Source: Ctena decussata (Eukaryota; Mollusca; Bivalvia; Lucinida; Lucinidae). From it: a DNA stretch of 64,000 nucleotides. The translations under genes were made by a program, and so were the position numbers. The stretch covers positions 55,049,454-55,113,453 of the forward strand of contig OZ022502.1 in assembly GCA_963989385.1 (NCBI GenBank). The letters run 5' to 3'. The notes below the pieces were generated by a model. It made no database searches, was not told the DNA's origin, and was given only the letters and a program-made list of their open reading frames with translations. Below are positions 12,401-27,400 of the stretch, piece after piece. Numbering within the stretch: position 1 is the stretch's first letter; each line of letters begins with the position of its first letter.

Positions 12401-15400
12401 CGGTATCGCAAGTAACAGAAATCACTTGTCCATATGTTGTGTCCTTATTTGTAAAATCAACAATCCCGTTAGTGACATTTGCAGGGCTCCCACAATCTAC
12501 ATAGAATGATAAACAACACAATTCAAATAAGATCACATTAGGTCAATTATTATCCTTTCGAAAGCCGTACGTTTCAAGAAAAGCGCTAGAAAAGGGTAGG
12601 GTAGATTATTGGAACCTAAATTTAGACTTACTTACTTGATGATTCAAACCGAAAGTGCAATCAATAGCATATAGAATTAGCCATTCAATATATGACACTT
12701 ATTTTTCTTATAACGTCAGATGTCACTGCGCAGGGGTCACGCTTCCAAAATGTTTGCGCATGGAGATGTTTTTTTTTTTTTTGTTTTTTTTTTTTTTGGA
12801 TTTTTCTTTAGATATGTTTTCCACTTTCTCACTCTCTTTCTCTCTTCTTTTTTGCCGTTTTATTGCGCAGTTATCCCATATTTTTATTTTGGTCCTGCTT
12901 GTTTGATACGCTGAGTAAGGTGTTTGAAAAAAGACAAGGACAACTTCGGTTTCAGAAATTAATTTTTCAAGCTTTTTACGCCATTTGAAAGCTTCTCGTG
13001 CCCTCCCGGTATTCAATTCAGGACAGATACTAAAAGAATGCAAGGACATGGTACTGGCAAATACAAAGAAATCAACATTAATAGAAAGCTGGAACATATG
13101 AGGTCGTAAGGGTCGTTCAAAAGTCATTGTTAGCAGCTATGCAAAATGACGTTACGGCTGTGGAAAGAATATTAAATGCTATATACATTTCGTAATAAAT
13201 ATTTCATCACCCTTTTCTTCAGATCTATTGTTGCTGTGGAACACTTGTCACTTATCACATTTCACTTTAATTAACCTTGGGTAATAGATGATAATATATA
13301 GTCAGAAAACTCAATAACTTTATTTAATTTTTGAATAACGCATGTAAAACTATTGTAACGTCATTAAAGTCCACAGCTTGGAAATTTATATAAAATGCCC
13401 CCGTTCTGAAAACAGATATGGTTTGGAATAAATAACAAGCTAAGTCATATTTACTTTTCAAGACACATTCTGTGTCTGAGCTCCATTCTTGTTCATGTGT
13501 ACAAGTAATGATTCCTGATCCATTTAAATCGTAACCATCGTGGCAGATTACCGTTGCATTGTCTCCATATTTCTTGCCCGCTGAAAAGTCTATGTCTCCA
13601 TTTGCAACGTTGGTAGGTGGACAGTCTATAAATGGAAAGTTTAGTGAATTTCAGATAAAGTTTCCGTTGCAAACCATCATTATATTATAAAATGTCAAAA
13701 TCTTTGTGACAGCATCCAAATATACAGCTATACATGTATCGACGTCTAAAACAATATCATGTAATGAATGTCTGATGCATCTGCCTTTCCAACTGTATCA
13801 AATGAGTCATAAATGATTATAAACGAAGACCGATATTAAAGATTCTCCTTATAAAATACAATTTTAAGACATTGGAAAACTGATTCTGAGTAAAGACAAA
13901 ACTTGTACATCAATATATAAATCCACAGCAATTTCCCAATTTAAGAATTGTACAAACAATAACATTAAAAGGTCAAACCTATGGCTTCACAAGTTGTAGT
14001 GGTACTCCAGTTTCCATCGCTCTGACATTCTATAAAGCCTCTACCCACTATCTCGTATCCGGTATCGCAAGTAACAGAAATCACTTGTCCATATGTTGTG
14101 TCCTTATTTGTAAAATCAACAATCCCGTTAGTGACATTTGCAGGGCTCCCACAATCTACATAGAATGATAAACAACACAATTCAAATAAGATCACATTAG
14201 GTCAATTATTATCCTTTCGAAAGCCGTACGTTTCAAGAAAAGCGCTAGAAAAGGGTAGGGTAGATTATTGGAACCTAAATTTAGACTTACTTACTTGATG
14301 ATTCAAACCGAAAGTGCAATCAATAGGATATAGAATTAGCCATTCAATATATGACACTTATTTTTCTTATAACGTCAGATGTCACTGCGCAGGGGTCACG
14401 CTACCAAAATGTATGCGCATGGAGATTTTTTTTTTTTTTTTTTTTTGGATTTTTCTGCAGATGTTTTCCACTTTTCTCACTCTCTTTCTCTCTTCTTTTT
14501 TGCCGTTTTATTGCGCAGTTATCCCATATTTTTATTTTGGTCCTGCTTGTTTGATACACTGAGTAAGGTGTTTGAAAAAAGACAAGGACAACTTCGGTTT
14601 CAGAAATTAATTTTTCAAGCTTTTTACGCCATTTGAAAGCTTCTCGTGCCCTCCCGGTATTCAATTCAGGACAGATACTAAAAGAATGTAAGGACATGGT
14701 ACTGGCATATACAAAGAAATCAACATTAATAGAAAGCTGGAACATATGAGGTCGTAAGGGTCGTTCAAAAGTCATTGTTAGCAGCTATGCAAAATGACGT
14801 TACGGATGTGGAAAGAATATCAAATGCTATATATATTTCGTAATAAATATTTCATCACCCTTTTCTTCAGATCTATTGTTGCTGTGGAACAATTGTCACT
14901 TATCACATTTCACTTTAATTAACCTTGGGTAATAGATGATAATATATAGTCAGAAAACTCAATAACTTTAATTAATTTTTGAATAACGCATGTAAAACTA
15001 TTGTAACGTCATTAAAGTCCACAGCTTGGAAATTTATATAAAATGCCCCCGTTCTGAAAACAGATATGGTTTGGAATAAATAACAAGCTAAGTCATATTT
15101 ACTTTTCAAGACACATTCTGTGTCTGAGCTCCATTCTTGTTCATGTGTACAAGTAATGATTCCTGATCCATTTAAATCGTAACCATCGTGGCAGGTTACC
15201 GTTGCATTGTCTCCATATTTCTTGCCCGCTGAAAAGTCTATGTCTCCATTTGCAACGTTGGTAGGTGGACAGTCTATAAATGGAAAGTTTAGTGAATTTC
15301 AGATAAAGTTTCCGTTGCAAACCATCATTATATTATAAAATGTCAAAATCTTTGTGACAGCATCCAAATATACAGCTATACATGTATCGACATCTTAAAC

Positions 15401-18400
15401 AATATCAAGTAATGAATGTCTGATGCATCTGCCTTTCCAACTGTATCAAATGAGTCATAAATGATTATAAACGAAGACCGATATTAAAGATTCTCCTTAT
15501 AAAATACAATTTTAAGACATTGGAAAACTGATTCTGAGTAAAGACAAAACTTGTACATCAATATATAAATCCATAGCAATTTCCCAATTTAAGAATTGTA
15601 CAAACAATAACATTAAAAGGTCAAACCTATGGCTTCACAAGTTGTAGTGGTACTCCAGTTTCCATCGCTCTGACATTCTATAAAGCCTCTACCCACTATC
15701 TCGTATCCGGTATCGCAAGTAACAGAAATCACTTGTCCATATGTTGTGTCCTTATTTGTAAAATCAACAATCCCGTTAGTGACATTTGCAGGGCTCCCAC
15801 AATCTACATAGAATGATAAACAACACAATTCAAATAAGATCACATTAGGTCAATTATTATCCTTTCGAAAGCCGTATGTTTCAAGAAAAGCGCTAGAAAA
15901 GGGTAGGGTAGATTATTGGAACCTAAATTTAGACTTACTTACTTGATGATTCAAACCGAAAGTGCAATCAATAGGATATAGAATTAGCCATTCAATATAT
16001 GACACTTATTTTTCTTATAACGTCAGATGTCACTGCGCAGGGGTCACGCTACCAAAATCTTTGCGCATCGAGATGTTTTTTTTTTTTGTTTTTTTTTTTT
16101 GGATTTTTCTTTAGATATGTTTTCCACTTTTCTCACTCTCTTTCTCTCTTCTTTTTTGCCGTTTTATTGCGCAGTTATCCCATATTTTTATTTTGGTCCT
16201 GCTTGTTTGATACGCTGAGTAAGGTGTTTGAAAAAAGACAAGGACAACTTCGGTTTCAGAAATTAATTTTTCAAGCTTTTTACGCCATTTGAAAGCTTCT
16301 CGTGCCCTCCCGGTATTCAATTCAGGACAGATACTAAAAGAATGCAAGGACATGGTACTGGCAAATACAAAGAAATCAACATTAATAGAAAGCTGGAACA
16401 TATGAGGTCGTAAGGGTCGTTCAAAAGTCATTGTTAGCAGCTATGCAAAATGACGTTACGGCTGTGGAAAGAATATTAAATGCTATATACATTTCGTAAT
16501 AAATATTTCATCACCCTTTTCTTCAGATCTATTGTTGCTGTGGAACACTTGTCACTTATCACATTTCACTTTAATTAACCTTGGGTAATAGATGATAATA
16601 TATAGTCAGAAAACTCAATAACTTTATTTAATTTTTGAATAACGCATGTAAAACTATTGTAACGTCATTAAAGTCCACCGCTTGGAAATTTATATAAAAT
16701 GCCCCCGTTCTGAAAACAGATATGGTTTGGAATAAATAACAAGCTAAGTCATATTTACTTTTCAAGACACATTCTGTGTCTGAGCTCCATTCTTGTTCAT
16801 GTGTACAAGTAATGATTCCTGGTCCATTTAAATCGTAACCATCGTGGCAGGTTACCGTTGCATTGTCTCCATATTTCTTGCCCGCTGAAAAGTCTATGTC
16901 TCCATTTGCAACGTTGGTAGGTGGACAGTCTATAAATGGAAAGTTTAGTGAATTTCAGATAAAGTTTCCGTTGCAAACCATCATTATATTATAAAATGTC
17001 AAAATCTTTGTGACAGCATCCAAATATACAGCTATACATGTATCGACGTCTAAAACAATATCATGTAATGAATGTCTGATGCATCTGCCTTTCCAACTGT
17101 ATCAAATGAGTCATAAATGATTATAAACGAAGACCGATATTAAAGATTCTCCTTATAAAATACAATTTTAAGACATTGGAAAACTGATTCTGAGTAAAGA
17201 CAAAACTTGTACATCAATATATAAATCCACAGCAATTTCCCAATTTAAGAATTGTACAAACAATAACATTAAAAGGTCAAACCTATGGCTTCACAAGTTG
17301 TAGTGGTACTCCAGTTTCCATCGCTCTGACATTCTATAAAGCCTCTACCCACTATCTCGTATCCGGTATCGCAAGTAACAGAAATCACTTGTCCATATGT
17401 TGTGTCCTTATTTGTAAAATCAACAATCCCGTTAGTGACATTTGCAGGGCTCCCACAATCTACATAGAATGATAAACAACACAATTCAAATAAGATCACA
17501 TTAGGTCAATTATTATCCTTTCGAAAGCCGTACGTTTCAAGAAAAGCGCTAGAAAAGGGTAGGGTAGATTATTGGAACCTAAATTTAGACTTACTTACTT
17601 GATGATTCAAACCGAAAGTGCAATCAATAGGATATAGAATTAGCCATTCAATATATGACACTTATTTTTCTTATAACGTCAGATGTCACTGCGCAGGGGT
17701 CACGCTACCAAAATCTTTGCGCATGGAGATGTTTTTTTTTTTGTTTTTTTTTTGGATTTTTCTTTAGATATGTTTTCCACTTTTTTCACTCTCTTTCTCT
17801 CTTCTTTTTTGCCGTTTTATTGCGCAGTTATCCCATATTTTTATTTTGGTCCTGCTTGTTTGATACGCTAAGTAAGGTGTTTGAAAAAAGACAAGGACAA
17901 CTTCGGTTTCAGAAATTAATTTTTCAAGCTTTTTACGCCATTTGAAAGCTTCTCGTGCCCTCCCGGTATTCAATTCAGGACAGATACTAAAAGAATGCAA
18001 GGACATGGTACTGGCAAATACAAAGAAATCAACATTAATAGAAAGCTGGAACATATGAGGTCGTAAGGGTCGTTCAAAAGTCATTGTTAGCAGCTATGCA
18101 AAATGACGTTACGGCTGTGGAAAGAATATTAAATGCTATATACATTTCGTAATAAATATTTCATCACCCTTTTCTTCAGATCTATTGTTGCTGTGGAACA
18201 CTTGTCACTTATCACATTTCACTTTAATTAACCTTGGGTAATAGATGATAATATATAGTCAGAAAACTCAATAACTTTATTTAATTTTTGAATAACGCAT
18301 GTAAAACTATTGTAACGTCATTAAAGTCCACAGCTTGGAAATTTATATAAAATGCCCCCGTTCTGAAAACAGATAAGGTTTGGAATAAATAACGAGCTAA

Positions 18401-21400
18401 GTCATATTTACTTTTCAAGACACATTCTGTGTCTGAGCTCCATTCTTGTTCATGTGTACAAGTAATGATTCCTGATCCATTTAAATCGTAACCATCGTGG
18501 CAGGTTACCGTTGCATTGTCTCCATATTTCTTGCCCGCTGAAAAGTCTATGTCTCCATTTGCAACGTTGGTAGGTGGACAGTCTATAAATGGAAAGTTTA
18601 GTGAATTTCAGATAAAGTTTCCGTTGCAAACCATCATTATATTATAAAATGTCAAAATCTTTGTGACAGCATCCAAATATACAGCTATACATGTATCGAC
18701 GTCTAAAACAATATCATGTAATGAATGTCTGATGCATCTGCCTTTCCAACTGTATCAAATGAGTCATAAATGATTATAAACGAAGACCGATATTAAAGAT
18801 TCTCCTTATAAAATACAATTTTAAGACATTGGAAAACTGATTCTGAGTAAAGACAAAACTTGTACATCAATATATAAATCCATAGCAATTTCCCAATTTA
18901 AGAATTGTACAAACAATAACATTAAAAGGTCAAACCTATGGCTTCACAAGTTGTAGTGGTACTCCAGTTTCCATCGCTCTGACATTCTATAAAGCCTCTA
19001 CCCACTATCTCGTATCCGGTATCGCAAGTAACAGAAATCACTTGTCCATATGTTGTGTCCTTATTTGTAAAATCAACCTTCCCGTTAGTGACATTTGCAG
19101 GGCTCCCACAATCTACATAGAATGATAAACAACACAATTCAAATAAGATCACATTAGGTCAATTATTATCCTTTCGAAAGCCGTACGTTTCAAGAAAAGC
19201 GCTAGAAAAGGGTAGGGTAGATTATTGGAACCTAAATTTAGACTTACTTACTTGATGATTCAAACCGAAAGTGCAATCAAAAGGATATAGAATTAGCCAT
19301 TCAATATATGACACTTATTTTTCTTATAACGTCAGATGTCACTGCGCAGGGGTCACGCTACCAAAATGTTTGCGCATGGAGATGTTTTTTTTGTTTTTGT
19401 TTTTTTTTTTGGATTTTTCTTTAGATATGTTTTCCACTTTTCTCACTCTCTTTCTCTCTTCTTTTTTGCCGTTTTATTGCGCAGTTATCCCATATTTTTA
19501 TTTTGGTCCTGCTTGTTTGATACGCTGAGTAAGGTGTTTGAAAAAAGACAAGGACAACTTCGGTTTCAGAAATTAATTTTTCAAGCTTTTTACGCCATTT
19601 GAAAGCTTCTCGTGCCCTCCCGGTATTCAATTCAGGACAGATACTAAAAGAATGCAAGGACATGGTACTGGCAAATACAAAGAAATCAACATTAATAGAA
19701 AGCTGGAACATATGAGGTCGTAAGGATCGTTCAAAAGTCATTGTTAGCAGCTATGCAAAATGACGTTACGGCTGTGGAAAGAATATTAAATGCTATATAC
19801 ATTTCGTAATAAATATTTCATCACCCTTTTCTTCAGATCTATTGTTGCTGTGGAACACTTGTCACTTATCACATTTCACTTTAATTAACCTTGGGTAATA
19901 GATGATAATATATAGTCAGAAAACTCAATAACTTTATTTAATTTTTGAATAACGCATGTAAAACTATTGTAACGTCATTAAAGTCCACCGCTTGGAAATT
20001 TATATAAAATGCCCCCGTTCTGAAAACAGATATGGTTTGGAATAAATAACAAGCTAAGTCATATTTACTTTTCAAGACACATTCTGTGTCTGAGCTCCAT
20101 TCTTGTTCATGTGTACAAGTAATGATTCCTGGTCCATTTAAATCGTAACCATCGTGGCAGGTTACCGTTGCATTGTCTCCATATTTCTTGCCCGCTGAAA
20201 AGTCTATGTCTCCATTTGCAACGTTGGTAGGTGGACAGTCTATAAATGGAAAGTTTAGTGAATTTCAGATAAAGTTTCCGTTGCAAACCATCATTATATT
20301 ATAAAATGTCAAAATCTTTGTGACAGCATCCAAATATACAGCTATACATGTATCGACGTCTAAAACAATATCATGTAATGAATGTCTGATGCATCTGCCT
20401 TTCCAACTGTATCAAATGAGTCATAAATGATTATAAACGAAGACCGATATTAAAGATTCTCCTTATAAAATACAATTTTAAGACATTGGAAAACTGATTC
20501 TGAGTAAAGACAAAACTTGTACATCAATATATAAATCCACAGCAATTTCCCAATTTAAGAATTGTACAAACAATAACATTAAAAGGTCAAACCTATGGCT
20601 TCACAAGTTGTAGTGGTACTCCAGTTTCCATCGCTCTGACATTCTATAAAGCCTCTACCCACTATCTCGTATCCGGTATCGCAAGTAACAGAAATCACTT
20701 GTCCATATGTTGTGTCCTTATTTGTAAAATCAACAATCCCGTTAGTGACATTTGCAGGGCTCCCACAATCTACATAGAATGATAAACAACACAATTCAAA
20801 TAAGATCACATTAGGTCAATTATTATCCTTTCGAAAGCCGTACGTTTCAAGAAAAGCGCTAGAAAAGGGTAGGGTAGATTATTGGAACCTAAATTTAGAC
20901 TTACTTACTTGATGATTCAAACCGAAAGTGCAATCAATAGGATATAGAATTAGCCATTCAATATATGACACTTATTTTTCTTATAACGTCAGATGTCACT
21001 GCGCAGGGGTCACGCTACCAAAATCTTTGCGCATGGAGATGTTTTTTTTTTTTTTTTTTTTTTGGATTTTTCTTTAGATATGTTTTCCACTTTTTTCACT
21101 CTCTTTCTCTCTTCTTTTTTGCCGTTTTATTGCGCAGTTATCCCATATTTTTATTTTGGTCCTGCTTGTTTGATACGCTAAGTAAGGTGTTTGAAAAAAG
21201 ACAAGGACAACTTCGGTTTCAGAAATTAATTTTTCAAGCTTTTTACGCCATTTGAAAGCTTCTCGTGCCCTCCCGGTATTCAATTCAGGACAGATACTAA
21301 AAGAATGCAAGGACATGGTACTGGCAAATACAAAGAAATCAACATTAATAGAAAGCTGGAACATATGAGGTCGTAAGGGTCGTTCAAAAGTCATTGTTAG

Positions 21401-24400
21401 CAGCTATGCAAAATGACGTTACGGCTGTGGAAAGAATATTAAATGCTATATACATTTCGTAATAAATATTTCATCACCCTTTTCTTCAGATCTATTGTTG
21501 CTGTGGAACACTTGTCACTTATCACATTTCACTTTAATTAACCTTGGGTAATAGATGATAATATATAGTCAGAAAACTCAATAACTTTATTTAATTTTTG
21601 AATAACGCATGTAAAACTATTGTAACGTCATTAAAGTCCACAGCTTGGAAATTTATATAAAATGCCCCCGTTCTGAAAACAGATATGGTTTGGAATAAAT
21701 AACGAGCTAAGTCATATTTACTTTTCAAGACACATTCTGTGTCTGAGCTCCATTCTTGTTCATGTGTACAAGTAATGATTCCTGATCCATTTAAATCGTA
21801 ACCATCGTGGCAGGTTACCGTTGCATTGTCTCCATATTTCTTGCCCGCTGAAAAGTCTATGTCTCCATTTGCAACGTTGGTAGGTGGACAGTCTATAAAT
21901 GGAAAGTTTAGTGAATTTCAGATAAAGTTTCCGTTGCAAACCATCATTATATTATAAAATGTCAAAATCTTTGTGACAGCATCCAAATATACAGCTATAC
22001 ATGTATCGACGTCTAAAACAATATCATGTAATGAATGTCTGATGCATCTGCCTTTCCAACTGTATCAAATGAGTCATAAATGATTATAAACGAAGACCGA
22101 TATTAAAGATTCTCCTTATAAAATACAATTTTAAGACATTGGAAAACTGATTCTGAGTAAAGACAAAACTTGTACATCAATATATAAATCCATAGCAATT
22201 TCCCAATTTAAGAATTGTACAAACAATAACATTAAAAGGTCAAACCTATGGCTTCACAAGTTGTAGTGGTACTCCAGTTTCCATCGCTCTGACATTCTAT
22301 AAAGCCTCTACCCACTATCTCGTATCCGGTATCGCAAGTAACAGAAATCACTTGTCCATATGTTGTGTCCTTATTTGTAAAATCAACCTTCCCGTTAGTG
22401 ACATTTGCAGGGCTCCCACAATCTACATAGAATGATAAACAACACAATTCAAATAAGATCACATTAGGTCAATTATTATCCTTTCGAAAGCCGTACGTTT
22501 CAAGAAAAGCGCTAGAAAAGGGTAGGGTAGATTATTGGAACCTAAATTTAGACTTACTTACTTGATGATTCAAACCGAAAGTGCAATCAAAAGGATATAG
22601 AATTAGCCATTCAATATATGACACTTATTTTTCTTATAACGTCAGATGTCACTGCGCAGGGGTCACGCTACCAAAATGTTTGCGCATGGAGATGTTTTTT
22701 TTTTTTTTGTTTTTTTTTTTGGATTTTTCTTTAGATATGTTTTCCACTTTTCTCACTCTCTTTCTCTCTTCTTTTTTGCCGTTTTATTGCGCAGTTATCC
22801 CATATTTTTATTTTGGTCCTGCTTGTTTGATACGCTGAGTAAGGTGTTTGAAAAAAGACAAGGACAACTTCGGTTTCAGAAATTAATTTTTCAAGCTTTT
22901 TACGCCATTTGAAAGCTTCTCGTGCCCTCCCGGTATTCAATTCAGGACAGATACTAAAAGAATGCAAGGACATGGTACTGGCAAATACAAAGAAATCAAC
23001 ATTAATAGAAAGCTGGAACATATGAGGTCGTAAGGATCGTTCAAAAGTCATTGTTAGCAGCTATGCAAAATGACGTTACGGCTGTGGAAAGAATATTAAA
23101 TGCTATATACATTTCGTAATAAATATTTCATCACCCTTTTCTTCAGATCTATTGTTGCTGTGGAACACTTGTCACTTATCACATTTCACTTTAATTAACC
23201 TTGGGTAATAGATGATAATATATAGTCAGAAAACTCAATAACTTTATTTAATTTTTGAATAACGCATGTAAAACTATTGTAACGTCATTAAAGTCCACAG
23301 CTTGGAAATTTATATAAAATGCCCCCGTTCTGAAAACAGATATGGTTTGGAATAAATAACAAGCTAAGTCATATTTACTTTTCAAGACACATTCTGTGTC
23401 TGAGCTCCATTCTTGTTCATGTGTACAAGTAATGATTCCTGATCCATTTAAATCGTAACCATCGTGGCAGGTTACCGTTGCATTGTCTCCATATTTCTTG
23501 CCCGCTGAAAAGTCTATGTCTCCATTTGCAACGTTGGTAGGTGGACAGTCTATAAATGGAAAGTTTAGTGAATTTCAGATAAAGTTTCCGTTGCAAACCA
23601 TCATTATATTATAAAATGTCAAAATCTTTGTGACAGCATCCAAATATACAGCTATACATGTATCGACGTCTAAAACAATATCATGTAATGAATGTCTGAT
23701 GCATCTGCCTTTCCAACTGTATCAAATGAGTCATAAATGATTATAAACGAAGACCGATATTAAAGATTCTCCTTATAAAATACAATTTTAAGACATTGGA
23801 AAACTGATTCTGAGTAAAGACAAAACTTGTACATCAATATATAAATCCATAGCAATTTCCCAATTTAAGAATTGTACAAACAATAACATTAAAAGGTCAA
23901 ACCTATGGCTTCACAAGTTGTAGTGGTACTCCAGTTTCCATCGCTCTGACATTCTATAAAGCCTCTACCAACTATCTCGTATCCGGTATCGCAAGTAACA
24001 GAAATCACTTGTCCATATGTTGTGTCCTTATTTGTAAAATCAACAATCCCGTTAGTGACATTTGCAGGGCTCCCACAATCTACATAGAATGATAAACAAC
24101 ACAATTCAAATAAGATCACATTAGGTCAATTATTATCCTTTCGAAAGCCGTACGTTTCAAGAAAAGCGCTAGAAAGGGGTAGGGTAGATTATTGGAACCT
24201 AAATTTAGACTTACTTACTTGATGATTCAAACCAAAAGTGCAATCAATAGGATATAGAATTAGCCATTCAATATATGACACTTATTTTTCTTATAACGTC
24301 AGATGTCACTGCGCAGGGGTCACGCTACCAAAATGTATGCGCATGGAGATATTTTTTTTATTTTTTTTTTGGATTTTTCTTTAGATATGTTTTCCACTTT

Positions 24401-27400
24401 TCTCACTCTCTTTCTCTCTTCTTTTTTGCCGTTTTATTGCGCAGTTATCCCATATTTTTATTTTGGTCCTGCTTGTTTGATACGCTGAGTAAGGTGTTTG
24501 AAAAAAGACAAGGACAACTTCGGTTTCAGAAATTAATTTTTCAAGCTTTTTACGCCATTTGAAAGCTTCTCGTGCCCTCCCGGTATTCAATTCAGGACAG
24601 ATACTAAAAGAATGCAAGGACATGGTACTGGCATATACAAAGAAATCAACATTAATAGAAAGCTGGAACATATGAGGTCGTAAGGGTCGTTCAAAAGTCA
24701 TTGTTAGCAGCTATGCAAAATGACGTTACGGCTGTGGAAAAAATATCAAATGCTATATATATTTCGTAATAAATATTTCATCACCCTTTTCTTCAGATCT
24801 ATTGTTGCTGTGGAACACTTGTCACTTATCACATTTCACTTTAATTAACCTTGGGTAATAGATGATAATATATAGTCAGAAAACTCAATAACTTTAATTA
24901 ATTTTTGAATAATGCATGTAAAACTATTGTAACGTCATTAAAGTCCACAGCTTGGAAATTTATATAAAATGCCCCCGTTCTGAAAACAGATATGGTTTGG
25001 AATAAATAACAAGCTAAGTCATATTTACTTTTCAAGACACATTCTGTGTCTGAGCTCCATTCTTGTTCATGTGTACAAGTAATGATTCCTGATCCATTTA
25101 AATCGTAACCATCGTGGCAGGTTACCGTTGCATTGTCTCCATATTTCTTGCCCGCTGAAAAGTCTATGTCTCCATTTGCAACGTTGGTAGGTGGACAGTC
25201 TATAAATGGAAAGTTTAGTGAATTTCAGATAAAGTTTCCGTTGCAAACCATCATTATATTATAAAATGTCAAAATCTTTGTGACAGCATCCAAATATACA
25301 GCTATACATGTATCGACATCTTAAACAATATCATGTAATGAATGTCTGATGCATCTGCCTTTCCAACTGTATCAAATGAGTCATAAATGATTATAAACGA
25401 AGACCGATATTAAAGATTCTCCTTATAAAATACAATTTTAAGACATTGGAAAACTGATTCTGAGTAAAGACAAAACTTGTACATCAATATATAAATCCAT
25501 AGCAATTTCCCAGTTCAAGAATTGTACAAACAATAACATTAAAAGGTCAAACCTATGGCTTCACAAGTTGTAGTGGTACTCCAGTTTCCATCGCTCTGAC
25601 ATTCTATAAAGCCTCTACCCACTATCTCGTATCCGGTATCGCAAGTAACAGAAATCACTTGTCCATATGTTGTGTCCTTATTTGTAAAATCAACAATCCC
25701 GTTAGTGACATTTGCAGGGCTCCCACAATCTACATAGAATGATAAACAACACAATTTAAATAAGATCACATTAGGTCAATTATTATCCTTTCGAAAGCCG
25801 TACGTTTCAAGAAAAGCGCTAGAAAAGGGTAGGGTAGATTATTGGAACCTAAATTTAGACTTACTTACTTGATGATTCAAACCGAAAGTGCAATCAATAG
25901 GATATAGAATTAGCCATTCAATATATGACACTTATTTTTCTTATAACGTCAGATGTCACTGCGCAGGGGTCACGCTACCAACATGTATGTGCATGGAGAT
26001 ATTTTTTTTTCTTTTTTTTTTTGGATTTTTCTCCAGATATGTTTTCCACTTTTCTCACTCTCTTTCTCTCTTCTTTTTTTTGCCGTTTTATTGCGCAGTT
26101 ATCCAATATTTTTATTTTGGTCCTGCTTGTTTGATACGCTGAGTAAGGTGTTTAAAAAAAGACAAGGACAACTTCGGTTTCAGAAATTAATTTTTCAAGC
26201 TTTTTACGCCATTTGAAAGCTTCTCGTGCCCTCCCGGTATTCAATTCAGGACAGATACTAAACGAATGCAAGGACATGGTACTGACATATACAAAGAAAT
26301 CAACATTAATAGAAAGCTGGAACATATGAGGTCGTAAGGGTCGTACAAAAGTCATTGTTAGCAGCTATGCAAAATTACGTTACGGCTGTGGAAAGAATAT
26401 CAAATGCTATATATATTTCGTAATAAATATTTCATCACCCTTTTCTTCAGATCTATTGTTGCTGTGGAACACTTGTCACTTATCACATTTCACTTTAATT
26501 AACCTTGGGTAATAGATGATAATATATAGTCAGAAAACTCAAGAACTTTAATTAATTTTTGAATAACGCATGTAAAACTATTGTAACGTCATTAAAGTCC
26601 ACAGCTTGGAAATTTATATAAAATGCCCCCGTTCTGAAAACAGATATGGTTTGGAATAAATAACAAGCTAAGTCATATTTACTTTTCAAGACACATTCTG
26701 TGTCTGAGCTCCATTCTTGTTCATGTGTACAAGTAATGATTCCTGATCCATTTAAATCGTAACCATCGTGGCAGGTTACCGTTGCATTGTCTCCATATTT
26801 CTTGCCCGCTGAAAAGTCTATGTCTCCATTTGCAACGTTGGTAGGTGGACAGTCTATAAATGGAAAGTTTAGTGAATTTCAGATAAAGTTTCCGTTGCAA
26901 ACCATCATTATATTATAAAATGTCAAAATCTTTGTGACAGCATCCAAATATACAGCTATACATGTATCGACATCTTAAACAATATCATGTAATGAATGTC
27001 TGATGCATCTGCCTTTCCAACTGTATCAAATGAGTCATAAATGATTATAAACGAAGACCGATATTGAGGATTCTCCTTATAAAATACAATTTTAAGACAT
27101 TGGAAAACTGATTCTGAGTAAAGACAAAACTTGTACATCAATATATAAATCCATAGCAATTTCCCAATTTAAGAATTGTACAAACAATAACATTAAAAGG
27201 TCAAACCTATGGCTTCACAAGTTGTAGTGGTACTCCAGTTTCCATCGCTCTGACATTCTATAAAGCCTCTACCCACTATCTCGTATCCGGTATCGCAAGT
27301 AACAGAAATCACTTGTCCATATGTTGTGTCCTTATTTGTAAAATCAACAATCCCGTTAGTGACATTTGCAGGGCTCCCACAATCTACATAGAATGATAAA

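Noticed and set aside
26956..27159. 67-codon minus-strand frame in the short intron of unit 17
   Set aside because: It is open only because of unit-specific base changes near 27066; the same stretch is closed in the other units.
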